From Plantago ovata (taxonomy: Eukaryota > Streptophyta > Magnoliopsida > Lamiales > Plantaginaceae): 64,000 bases of DNA. A program made the translations under genes and the position numbers. A model generated the notes under the pieces. That model worked only from the letters and a program-made list of their open reading frames with translations. It was not told the origin of the DNA and searched no databases. The DNA is taken from assembly GCA_028274465.1 (NCBI GenBank), contig CM051457.1:110173982-110237981 (forward strand), written 5' to 3'. This document shows positions 43,024-53,683 of the stretch, in pieces; positions within the stretch are counted from its first letter, which is position 1; each line of letters begins with the position of its first letter.

Positions 43024-44382
43024 ATGGAAGCAAACTCCTGGAAGTCCCTGGATGACAATATTGTCGATAATATTTTATCTTGGCTACCGGTAAAGGAGGC
43101 TGCTCGAACTAGCGTTGTTGAGCGTAGGATGGTAAACATCTGGAAGTTCATGAGACGCCTGAATTTTGAAGATGAGAGTGAACTAGTTCGTATTGCAAAT
43201 AATGTGTATATACGTCGTCCTACAACGGAGAGGTATGTCGAATGGGTGGACACGGCATTTCGATTGTGTCAATCATCCACCTTGTCCCAATTCCGTGTTT
43301 GTTTTGATCTCTCAAACGAATGGAAATTCAATCTTGATCAGTGGGTTAGATTTGCCTTTGCTAAGCAAGTTAAAATGTTGGAGCTGGACTTATCGGAATG
43401 TGGTGATATTAGAACTCGCTTGATTTATGGTGGAGCACATTATGTCTTTCCAGAAGTACTGTTTGTTACTGATACAGAGAGTTCAGATGCAGAGTTAAGA
43501 GAAGACAAACTTCTTCTAAGACCAAGCAACTTTGCGTCTCTCAAAGTATTGAGTTTGAAGTGGGTGAATATTTCGGAAGAATCTATTCAGTTATTTTTGG
43601 AACGTTGCGAATTTCTTGAGCGATTGGTGGTTTGGGGCTCAAGCAGGTTATCGAACCTTGAGGTTTCGGGTCCTTCTCTCAAGTTAAAGCACTTGGAGAT
43701 AGTCTATTGTGAAAATCTAGAATGTATCAAGGTGTGGGACACAAATGTTACATCAATCTGTTTTGCATGATCAGGCGAAATTGGTACACTCTTGCTTCAA
43801 GACCTGCCTATGCTCGTAGATGTCTCGATTACTTCAACCTCTGCAGATTTTTTCAACCAAGTCTTTGAAATGCTTTCTGGCTTCCTTTCCCAATTGGAGA
43901 CCTTGACCCTGCGTGGTGGCAAACCTAAGGAAATCGTGAAGGTTCATGCGTTTCCAGAACTCACAAAACTGAAGAAGCTGGTCTTGCATTTTTGGGCTGA
44001 TAGGATTGATCATAACTTTCTAAGACTTGTTACTTTTGCAAAGGAAGCTCCTTTACTGCAAGAGTTTGTTGTGGAGCCGGCCTGGCTTAGACCTTCTGGG
44101 TATGGGAAAAAAGTTGACAAGGCTGAAGTAGTGCCGCACAAGTCCCTCAAAGTTGTGAAGATCTTTGGATATTGTGGTCGTACCGGTGAACTAGAATTAT
44201 TGAGGTACTTTTGGGAGAATGCAGATTCACTTGAGAAGATAATTGTGGATCCTCGCAAGAATTTCAGAACACGCAGAGCCCAGTCTACTGCAGATAAAGA
44301 AAGCGAAGAAAACAGGCGGACTTTGATCAGGGAACAGCTGGAAGCACAAGTTCCCGAGCGCATTGAGTGGGTTGTTCTTTAA
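43024..44382 (+). pseudogene. F-box/LRR protein with one in-frame TGA
   Basis: Single coding exon of 453 codons. F-box proteins select targets for SCF ubiquitin ligases. Residues about 5-45 are the F-box (WKSLDDNIVDNILSWLPVKEAARTS, written here in two parts: WKSLDDNIVDNILSW and LPVKEAARTS). Leucine-rich repeats follow (LKVLSLKWVNISEESIQLFL, LKLKHLEIVYCENLECI) and the C-terminus is FBD-like (LRYFWENADSLEKIIVDPR). TGA at 43,768-43,770 (codon 249) lies in an otherwise open frame that continues unchanged to 44,382. CGA to TGA would explain it. The ATG at 43,024 follows the 5' UTR intron and starts MEANSWKSL. Either a recent pseudogene, an allele making a truncated F-box protein, or a sequence error. 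Confidence 0.82.
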
Positions 44383-45751
44383 CTGCATATATGGCATTCC
44401 TTCTCATCAGAGAGACTTAAATGCATGCGACATTGGAAGCTAACATGGATCAGCAGCTTTTGACATGGTGCTCCCAGGATGATTTCTATAATTGCTCCTG
44501 CACTAGCCTTACTATTCATTAGTAAATCATTGTTTCATTTTTTTTTTGAGGTTATATGTCTTTTTGAAAAACCACTGCACTTTTGCTTGCGCAGTTTCGC
44601 AAACGCATTCTTTATGGTTCTTGTTATAAAACTGTTGATATGAAAAAATGCTATGATGTGATGTGCGTACTACTTACTCATTGGAATTTTATTTTGTATA
44701 AGCATGTACAATTTGGTCAATAAGTTTGTTATAGCAATTCTCTTATACGACGACTGTATGGCTTATAGACCTGGGAGTGTCTCTCTAGCTAGTATTGCAT
44801 CACTAGGTTCACTTTTTGGTCAAGTTAAAATTACTTGAGAATCCTATATCATGTCCTGTACATCTTGTGCTGAGTTCTCGTAACATGTGAACTATAGTAG
44901 TTTGAAAGGGAAATTAAACTATATATCAACTTTTGATTTCTTGTATGTTATAAATTGTAACAGTTCATTGCCACCATTTTGATCGAGGTGAACTCTCAGC
45001 TGCAATTTGAAATAAAGATAACCATGTTTTTAGAATTTTATTCCTTGGTGGTGTTTCAAAGATTGCAATCAAGCATTATTTTCGAGAAAAAAAAAAAAGA
45101 TTGCAAGCATGAAGCACAGCACCATTGACAGTTGGCTCGTGTGTTCTAATTTCTAAACATAGGAATTTCAGTTCCAGCAGCTCTTGTGAACTTTACCGAC
45201 TTGATAATTGGATTCTATATATGTACTTCACCCACATTTCTGGCAAGAGATTAGTATTGTTGTGCCCATGTGGAAGCCGATCACTGTGTCAAAATTTCAG
45301 CAAAATTTGTGTCATGTAAATATCACCGGAACTAATCCAGTGACTTCACCAGCACGAAAACATGATGCAAACAACTCAATATATATAGAAACAAGTATCG
45401 CCTATTTAAAAAAGATATATCAGGATTAGTTTGATGCTTCTATTCATCATCACTGCGTTTACTGTAAGTTATGTTCTTGAGAACTGAAATAGGAACCCAT
45501 ATGAACAAAAATTCCGTGTATATGGGGTCCTGGCGGTGATCACAGATGAGCGAGCTTGGAATAAGTGATGTGTCTAGAAAAGGTCTGCAGCAATCACTGT
45601 GGAATTGAAATGATGAATCCCATGTAGTATAAAATAAGATTTTGCAGTCGGTTATAATATAGTACAATAACATATCCCCCAGTGCTGAAATACATTCCGG
45701 TTTTTCTTGACAAATTTTATGACATTGCATAATTGATTTGTTGTGCTTGCA
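44383..45751. other. Intergenic DNA
   Basis: 3' flank of the F-box gene and upstream of the next ORF. Only short unrelated open frames; no repeats with clear ends. Confidence 0.5.
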
Positions 45752-45761
45752 GTTTGCACTC

Positions 45762-46210
45762 ATGGATGGTTCTAAAAAAAATACTTGAAAGATGATGGAA
45801 AATCGAAGTCATCGAAATCTAATTCAATGGACAACAAGCTTGTAGGATCCAGTGTTCATCTTAATCTGGGGCAAACTTCACAAGACTTTTGTGGTGCATC
45901 AACGGCTACGTGTGCAGGAGAGGATCCTGGTTTACATGAGTACATGAATGTGTTACTGGATAGCTATCACGGTGATCGAACATTTATGGTTTCTGATTTA
46001 ATCAAAACTATAGGAGAGGAGCGTAAAAAATGGGCCCTTGAGATGGTAATCCGTGCTGAAAATTTAGTTCATGAAACACGGAAGGAACTGAATATGCTGA
46101 GGATAGAGGTTGATAAGCAAAAAAGGGAAAAAGAGAATGCCTGGACTGATGCGGAAAATGCCTGTAATCTAAAACTCAAGGAGATGGAACTGAACTGCAC
46201 GTTAGAGTAA
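45762..46210 (+). CDS. Small coiled-coil protein, unrecognised
   Basis: An open frame to 46,210 gives about 140 residues. The N-terminal part is Ser/Lys-rich, followed by a possible folded segment (LHEYMNVLLDSYHGDRTFMV, about residues 52-71) and a C-terminal charged helix (ETRKELNMLRIEVDKQKREK) likely to form a coiled coil. A splice-acceptor-like TTGCTTGCAG ends at 45,752, and an ATG follows at 45,762 (MDGSKK). That ATG is out of frame with the rest because of an 8-base A run (45,774-45,781); one more A would join them. Otherwise the first in-frame ATG is 45,827. No family was recognised. It could be the last exon of a longer gene. Confidence 0.45.
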
Positions 46211-46839
46211 GATAATACACCACAGGACATTCAGAAGACCAGAACTATGAACTGGCCTGAATAAAGCAGACAGAAGTTCTAACAAAGAAATACTGTTGAT
46301 GCAGATGCCAGTTTGATAACTTGTAGCGGCTTGCACTCTGCAAACACAAACACACTCTGCAGAAACATCATGCATAATTGCAGCAATTTGCTTTTCTTTG
46401 AATATAAGTTCCTTTTCTTTGAACCAAGCAATTACAGAAGATCAAAGCCATGACATGAACGAAAACAACAATATAATTTCTCCATTTCATAGAGGCATAT
46501 TAAATCTTTGAAAGCATAGTAGTAGTATACGATAGATAAAGTTCTGATTTTGACCTCCCCCGTCCTAATATGAGTACTCAGTACATGTGGAAAACATATA
46601 AACACAGATTCACAGAAATCTCTAACATGAGATCCACATGTCATTTAATCACGATACACATCTACTGACATGACATATGAAATCAATCACATGTTTTGAT
46701 GAAATACAACAAAAAGTACATTAACCATTATTATATTCATCATGTGAACAATACAAGTGTCCCAATAACATTAATCTCTTCACCAGCAAAAGCTTCCAGG
46801 GCCTGTTGCATTGCAAATCGACCTCACTATATGACTGGC
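46211..46839. other. Intergenic DNA between two convergent genes
   Basis: Contains the 3' flanks of the coiled-coil ORF (plus) and of the PPR gene (minus). Nothing else recognised. Confidence 0.5.
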
Positions 46840-48631
46840 TTAGTCACGTTCTGAAAAAAGCTTCTTGATCATATCTAGAGAAACTCCACCTTCACCATGC
46901 TTTTGGAAATGATCAAGCAACATTATAGAATTAGCCACATCAAATTTGAGGCCTTTAACCTCCATTCCCTCCAAGAATGGTTTTGCCTCATAGAACTCAT
47001 TGCGTTTCAAACAAGTTTTGACAATAACATTGTATGTGACATGATCAGGGGGACATTCGAATTTTCCCATCTCCACAAATATATCCTTTGGCTCTTTGAG
47101 AAATCCATGTCGACAAAACCCACCGATGATTGTGGTAAATGTCTTAACATCAGCCCGCAGACCTTTGGAAGGAAGTTCATTAAGAAGATCCATCGCCAAT
47201 TCAAGTTTTCCACCCTCACATAATCCATGAATAAGGGCATTATATGATGCTATATTTGGACTAACACCAACATCTTCCATCATCTGTAACACTGAAAATG
47301 CTTCATCAATTTTATCATTCTCGCATAATCCATCTATCACAGTTGTGTAAGTTGCCACGTTAGGAGTTAGATGACGCGCTTGCATCTCATGGAACAGAGT
47401 CCAAGCATCGTCACACCTTCCTGCACAAAACAGTCCACGTAGCATTGTGGTATAGCAAACTATATCGTGTTGTAATCCTACACTGTGTACTTTGAGGAAA
47501 AGTCTCCAAGCTTCATCGACATCACCCTTCTTGCAATATCCGTCTATCAAGCTACCGTAGGTGACGATATTAGGTTTTACACCGGAATCGAAAACTAGAT
47601 TGAATATTCGCATTGCTTCCTCCATTCCTCCTCGCATACAATATCCATCAATTAAGGCACTATATATGACGATATCGGGAGTGACACGTCTTTGCCTCAT
47701 AACTTCCAAAATTTCCTCAGCATCTTTCACCTTTCCATCCTTGCACAATCCATTTATCAATATGCTGTAGGTAAAAGTATTAGGATGGATTTCATGAGTG
47801 ACCATCTCCTTCTCGTAGTCTATTGCCTCCTTCATTCTTCCCAAATCACATAAACCCTGAATAACTGAATTATAACTCACAACATCTGGGATAATACCTT
47901 TGCCAACCATTCTGGAAAAGAATCGCAGAGCATCATCAACAGAACCAAGTTTACATAAACCGTCAATGAGTGTACTATAATATTGTATTCCAGGCTTGCA
48001 AATCCCTCTCTCGAAATGGCCAAGTAAATTTAGTGCCGTCTGAGTGTACCCTGCTTTGCACAGGCCATCGATCACTGTGCCAATTGTCACTTCACTATGT
48101 TCACATAGATTCTCCCTACAACTTTTTAAACAATAACTCAGCGTCTTCGACTCTGTTAACCAAGTAGAGGCCTTTGATGAGAGGGTTGAAGATGATCACA
48201 TTTGGTGTGAAACTAGATTTAAGTAATGTGCCGAAAGTAGCAAAACCAAGATCAACACGATGAAGAAGGCAGCAACTATTAATCACAACACTCAATGTGA
48301 TGTCATCAAAAGGGACACCAAGTCGACGCATTTTGACAAACATGTGGAGTGCAATACGTAACGTGTCATCATCAAAAGATACATTCAATTCCAAGTGACG
48401 CATTTTGTCGAACATGTAGAGCACAGCTTTGAATAATTTCATTTCAACAGCAATACTAAACAATTTGTTGAAATGAGAAACAGAAGGAAGAGGTCTCATC
48501 CTGAAAGTAACATCGCTCACCTCATTTATTCCACTGAAATCCAATGTAGGCCTTCTGTCCGTCGTAGAAGATGATGAAGAAGAGTAAACCTTGAAATCAT
48601 GAAAGCTCAATGTTGGTGCTGGGGCTGCCAC
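46840..48631 (-). pseudogene. P-class PPR protein, restorer-of-fertility-like, frameshifted
   Basis: RNA-binding PPR proteins act in mitochondria or plastids; this one resembles the RFL (restorer-like) group. The N-terminal frame (48,631-48,116) holds the linker and first repeats (VSHFNKLFSIAVEMK, NVIIFNPLIKGLYLVNRVED). The second frame (48,090-46,840) has about eleven 35-residue repeats, such as VVSYNSVIQGLCDLGRMKEA and IVTYGSLIDGYCKKGDVDEA. The frames are separated by a short indel near 48,117 (a missing GT is the simplest reading), where FKKL should run into CREN. The N-terminal frame has no ATG, only GTG at 48,631. An ATG at about 48,687 (MRMITAAIS) is in another frame, so a second lesion may lie near 48,650. 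Either a recently broken gene or two sequence errors. Confidence 0.85.
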
Positions 48632-48639
48632 GATTCTCC

Positions 48640-49179
48640 TGGAAAACCTTATTGTATTGAAATTGCGGCGGTGATCATCCTCATTCTTCTTCTACACAAC
48701 CTAGTTTGAGTTTGGTTTGGTTCGTGTTTAATCAAACTCCTTTTCTCTCAGTAAACTGGTACAATAGTAGTTTCGTGGTTTCTACTTTTAAGTTTTTGTT
48801 GTAATAATAATGGAGACAACCGATTACATCAATATCCCTATAGTTTGACATAATTATACATGACACCCAAATGTTTAAAATATTACCCCATCAATACAAT
48901 TTTATTTGCAATGTACTACTATACACTAACACACATTTCTTCATTTTGTCCATTGTATTTGTAGTATAAAAATGTAGTTTGTTCAACTCAAGTACCTCGA
49001 TCAAAATGGAACATTCACATCACATTTTCCCTCTCGTTAGCGACTCTTTGTTGAGAATTATTTCTACGTACCTAGAAGAAATTCTAATTGAAATAGGTGA
49101 AACTGGATACAAAAAGAACAAGAGAGGGCTGGTAAATGATGTTGTATTAGCTAGGATGATGTTGTTGGTTTCATGCTAA
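48640..49179. other. PPR upstream region
   Basis: AT-rich; no gene with family features. A 66-codon frame at 48,979 has no recognisable motif. Confidence 0.45.
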
Positions 49180-49326
49180 GGGTCTATTCTCTTCTGAAAA
49201 TTGATTATTTTAAATTCAATTCAGTTAAGATTTGGCTAATAGTATTTTGTACTACAAATAAGTTCAGTTCAGATCCATTTAGTTCACTGTTCAGTTCAGT
49301 TCTATTCATACAAAGAGAACAGAGCC
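49180..49326. mobile_element. Short MITE, class uncertain
   Basis: About 147 bp opening GGGTCTATTCTCTTCTG and closing with the inverted counterpart CAAAGAGAACAGAGCC. Interior has repeated TTCAGTTCAGTTC words. No clear target duplication, so the superfamily is open. Confidence 0.45.
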
Positions 49327-49451
49327 TGATACCTTTCTAATTTTGTGTTTTCATGTCCAATTGAAGTTAAAGCAACGTACATATGATTCAGAAACTGGGG
49401 TGTTTTTACTCTGTTTGAAATATTCTTTCACCTAACAAGACCATCAACTAA

Positions 49452-49797
49452 GATCATCTCCAACCATGAGTCTTATGAGGGTCTTATGCATAAGACCCTC
49501 ATAAGACTCATGGTTGGAGATGGTAAAAAGTGGGTCTTATCATCTTATGCAAAAGATGAGTCTTCCCACATAAGATGAGTCTTATGCAATATTTTATTAT
49601 TATCTTATTCTTTTTGCCTTTTTTTTTTCTTTCCCACTTTATTTATTTCTTTCCACTTTATTTGTTAATGAAAAAATAAAGAATAAAAAATGTATAGTTG
49701 AGTCTTATGGTTGGAGATGGAGAGACGTTTGAGTCTTATGGTATTATGAAGGAAAGAATAAAAAATTGAGTCTTGAGTCTTATGGTTGGAGATGGTC
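49452..49797. mobile_element. Tourist-like (PIF/Harbinger) MITE
   Basis: 346 bp with target duplication TAA (49,449-49,451 and 49,798-49,800). Ends are GATCATCTCCAACCAT and, reversed, GACCATCTCCAACCAT. The left part is a perfect 34-bp-arm palindrome (49,455-49,522). The TAA duplication and GA(T/C)CATCTCCAAC ends fit Tourist MITEs mobilised by Harbinger transposases. Confidence 0.82.
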
Positions 49798-49800
49798 TAA

Positions 49801-50378
49801 AGTGAGGGGAGATGTGCACACAAAACAAGTGAGAGGAAAGGGAATAAATAATAAATAATACATTCTCGGTAGATTTACTCTCTCTAAATTTGGTTAAACT
49901 AACACCGATGCATAAAAGTGTAAATTAACACAATTTTATTAGTCATCACTCATCGAAGCAAAAACTCACTAAGCGGAGAGATCAGAGCGCCAAATGCTAA
50001 ATTTAGAGTTAGAGAGGAATGGAAAGCATACCCCCAAACTACATGAGGCAAAAAAGAGAGCTGAATCAAGTACGTTGGACAAGTCGAGCCTTATGAATTT
50101 CTCCGGGGAACAAATTGCTAAAAGGCAAGCTCGAACAAATGCACGATCCACATATATAGTTAGCATACACTTAATTATCAAGTATCGGTACCAATGGAAA
50201 TCCATCTACTGTACCATGACGAATTGAATCGATGAAACAACCAGGAACAATAGGAAATAAAAGCTCAATTAATACTCTACGTACGATCAAGTATAGCTAA
50301 GATTTTCACAAAAACAATTAAAATTCAAAAGAAAATTAAAGTGATAGTGTAGAGTGTAAAAAATATTTTCTCTAGATT
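49801..50378. other. Intergenic or LINE 5' flank
   Basis: A Lys/Arg-rich 77-codon plus-strand frame at 49,994 (LNLELERNGKHTPKLHEAKK) might be an exon fragment but matches no family I know. The LINE 5' end probably lies near 50,370. Confidence 0.4.
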
Positions 50379-51806
50379 ATGAGTGGTGCGAGGGAGTGGA
50401 ACCCTAGAGCCCCCAACCATAGGCTACCGGCCGCTAACCGGCCACCAAATGTGTACCTCCAGAGCCAAAGAGCCCACCATGTTAACCCCCATCCCCACCC
50501 CCAAATTTACCAAGAACCAATGGCAATAGGACTAGGACTCTTCCTTTTGGAAACTCTGCGGATACTTTTTCAGTTTATATCTCAAATTTTCCACCTGATG
50601 CGTCACCAAAAGTAATCTGGGAAAGTCTCTTTCAGTATGGCAAGATTCTTGATGTTTTTATCCCTGCGAAGGCAAATAGGGCTGGGAAGAGGTTTGCTTT
50701 TGTCAAGTTTAGAGGTGTTCGTGAGAAGTTTGTTGTTTTGGAAAGGGTTCAGAAGAGATGGATCAAAAACTTTAAATTACTTGCTAATTAACTTGGCTAG
50801 ATTTGAGAGAGAAGAGAGTGACTTTCAAAGACCAACCAGGTCTAGGAGTGGTGCAAGAAGGGTTCAACAATCGGTGTGGAGGGCAAGACAAATTACTTTT
50901 GCTGATGTAGTGAATGGTAGGACTGCTGCAAGTAGAGGTCCGTGTGAGCCGATTTCTGGGGCGCTAGAGCAGAACCACCAAGAGCCTGAACGGAACGAAA
51001 CCAGTGGTGAAGGACCGGTATCAGAACATGGTAGGGAAGTTCTCACGGGGTTAGTTTCTTATGAAGTTACTGTCTGCTGTGACCGGGATAGGGAACTGGA
51101 ATTACGGGATGTCGGAAGTTGGGTTTGTAGGCTGGATAGATCTGTGTCACTATTTGAGTTAAGCGATTGGCTCAGAGTTGAAAACTTTGGTTCTGTGCGA
51201 CTATCTAGATTATCTTGGGAGTTTATGGTGCTGGAGCCGGGGGATATAGATGAAGGTTTACGTTTGAAAGATTTCTTACCCTTGCTGGAGTCTAAGGGTG
51301 TTTCGGATCCTCACTGTTGGACGGCTGGTTTTACGAATCAGAAAAGGATCGTCTGGATACATGTCTATGGAGTTCCACTTTCGTGTTGGAAGGAAAGTAG
51401 TTTCATTAGTTTATGCCAACATTTAGGTAAAGTAGTTCATGTTGATGATTTAACGATCATGTGGGAGGATGTAAGTTGTGGCCGAGTCTGTGTGGAAACG
51501 GAGCTCTTCGAGTTAATTCGTAAAGTTGTGTTCTTGAAAGTTGAAGAGAGATGCTTCAAAATTCAGTTAATTGAGGAATCTCCAATCCAGTTCCTTGATT
51601 TACAGAAAGCTGGCTCTGAACCTGTTTATTCAGATGCTTCGGAATCGGTAACTAATTCAGAAAATTCTTCTGAGACGCATGATGACTGTTTGGACAAAAA
51701 CTCTGTGGAAGATTTGGGGGACCCACCGTTTGATAAGGACAAAGGTTGTCCTTCTCAAGTTGGTGCTGCAGGTGTTCCCAAGAATGTTGGGAATGATAAG
51801 TATTGA
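50379..51806 (+). pseudogene. LINE ORF1 (RNA-binding protein)
   Basis: Starts MSGAREWNPRAPNHRLP at 50,379. A shift near 50,540 leads into an RRM with RNP2 SVYISNFPP and RNP1 KRFAFVKF (about 50,545-50,790), ending in TAA. A further frame (about 50,790-51,806) gives TFADVVNGRTAAS and a DUF4283-like domain (WVCRLDRSVSLFELSDWL, KRIVWIHVYGVPLSCW). In L1-type plant LINEs, ORF1 packages the RNA. Confidence 0.78.
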
Positions 51807-52180
51807 TAAAGGGAATTTATTGGATAAAGAGGTTGGAATTAATACTCCCAACTATGTGGATTTGAATTTGAATTTTTCTGGGGTATTGGATGGGCCTGAT
51901 CTCCCGTCTTTGGATATGGGCTGCAGTGATTGACCAACTGCGGACCAAATTTATGGGCCAAGTCTTTGAGCTCTTGGGGGGAAGAAACTGGACCTAATTT
52001 GTCTGGTGGATCTGGACCGTTAGAGACTCATGTTGATGTTGGAACAGTCAATAAGGACGGTCTAGTTAATTTACTGGACCTAGATTTCGACTACTCGTCT
52101 AATTTTGTACCTGTGTGTGATCGATACGAGAATTCCCCTTCAGATATTGAAACTCAAACCGTAAGATTGCTCCGTTAACT

Positions 52181-53367
52181 ATGAAGAAGCGAAGACTGGA
52201 ACATGTTTGGGACATTGCAGCTGTTCGAAAGTCCCTTGCTGCGCTTGATGAAGCTGGTTCGATTGGAGGCGTGAAACAGGGTATTTCGGGGTTGGTGGAT
52301 GATTTTCAGTCTTTAACTAAGGATGATGGGACGAGGAAGGTTGTTGAGGCGGGGACTTTGGGACCAGGTAATTCTTCTGCTTCTAAGATTTGGGAGAGGT
52401 GTAATTTCTTAGGTTTGGTAGTTGAGAATGAAAGACAAGGGGCAATTGGTTTTTTTAAAACCTGTGAAGAGAGGGATAAGTCTGGAGAAGTTGTCAGGGG
52501 AGAAATCTCAGTCATCATAATGCAGATCCTAAGTTATAATATTTGTGGGTTAGGGGGCAGTTCGAAGAAAAAGGAAGTGGCGGAAAGTATTAAAAATTAG
52601 AATGTGGAGTTTGTTTGTCTTCAAGAAACTAAGTTAAATTCCGTTAGCAAAAGTTTGGTAATGTCTTTGTGGGGGTGTGCGGACGTGGATTGAGTTTTTA
52701 GTAGCTCTAATGGTCTCTCGGGGGGTTTGTTTTGTATGTGGAGTACTTCTTGTTTCAAAAAGTCGGAATTTTGGGGTGACGATGGGGTCTTGGAAATCGA
52801 AGGTGTGTGGGAGGGTGAGAGAGTTCGAATTGCAAATGTTTATGGTCCTAATTCTTCGGCGGGAAGGCTCAACTTGTGGTGTACTATCAAGAGTAGGGTG
52901 TTAACTAGTGGGATTGGAAAGTGGTGCATTTGTGGAGATTTCAACGCAGTTAGAAGCCCTAGGGAAAGGAAGGGGGTTAGGGTGGGTGGCTTGGATGGAG
53001 ATATGCGTGCTTTTAACGAATTCATCGAAGAAATTGATTTCATTAATCTCCCACTTCATAGGAGAAGGTTCACTTGGTATAGGAATAATGGGTCTTGTTG
53101 TAGTAGGTTAGATAGATTCTTGTTCTCTAAGGAGTGGCTTGTGAAGTGGGCAAATGTTTCTCAATTTGGTCTCCGTAGAAAAGTGTCGGCTCATGCGGAA
53201 ATTCTTATTAAGAATGAAAGTACGGATTGGGGTCCTCGTCCTTTCAAATATGTTAGTGGGTGGCAAAAGGACAAGAAGTTTTTGGAGCTTCTAAAAAATA
53301 CATGGAGAAATTCATCTATTGTGGGTGGGGGGGGGGGTTGTACTAAAAGAAAAATTGAAATTGGTTA
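52181..53367 (+). pseudogene. LINE ORF2 endonuclease domain
   Basis: The APE-type endonuclease begins at the ATG at 52,520 (MQILSYNICGLGG). Motifs are FVCLQETKLN, IANVYGPNS, WCICGDFNAVRSPRERKG, FTWYRNN and SRLDRFLFS. The terminal SDH motif reads SAHAE, so a catalytic His/Asp pair is altered. There is a stop after SIKN (52,598), another near 52,694, and a frameshift in a G run near 53,328. Confidence 0.82.
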
Positions 53368-53683
53368 GAGAAAGTATTAGGAAGTGGTTAAAGGATGATG
53401 TGGGCTGTTTAGAAGGAATGATTAATTTGTACACTAAGAAAATTGAAGATTTGGACAAGGCTTTGGAGGAGGAAGTGGAACAGGTTTCTAGCAGTGTGGA
53501 GGGAGCTGGTGCGGCCAGCCTACTATCATCTCAAGAGATCGGGGTTCAGCTGGTTGATGCTACGGAAAAGTTGGGGCGTGCCTTGGATCTGCAAGATAAT
53601 ATTAAGTTTCACTAAGCGAAAGAAAAATGGGCTAAAGAGGGAGATGCAAACTCGAAGTTTTTTCACAATTGTGTGGAGTTTAA
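53368..53683 (+). pseudogene. LINE ORF2 linker before reverse transcriptase
   Basis: Linker region with KRESIRKWL-like helices and the conserved AKEGDANSKFFHN motif, interrupted at 53,683 by the solo LTR. The same motif continues at 55,662 (KWRQKKIEGLRINGVW). Confidence 0.72.

Noticed and set aside
49994..50227. Lys/Arg-rich 77-codon frame and an overlapping minus-strand frame
   Set aside because: No family motif, no splice or promoter context; either strand could be chance. Noted only as a possible exon fragment.
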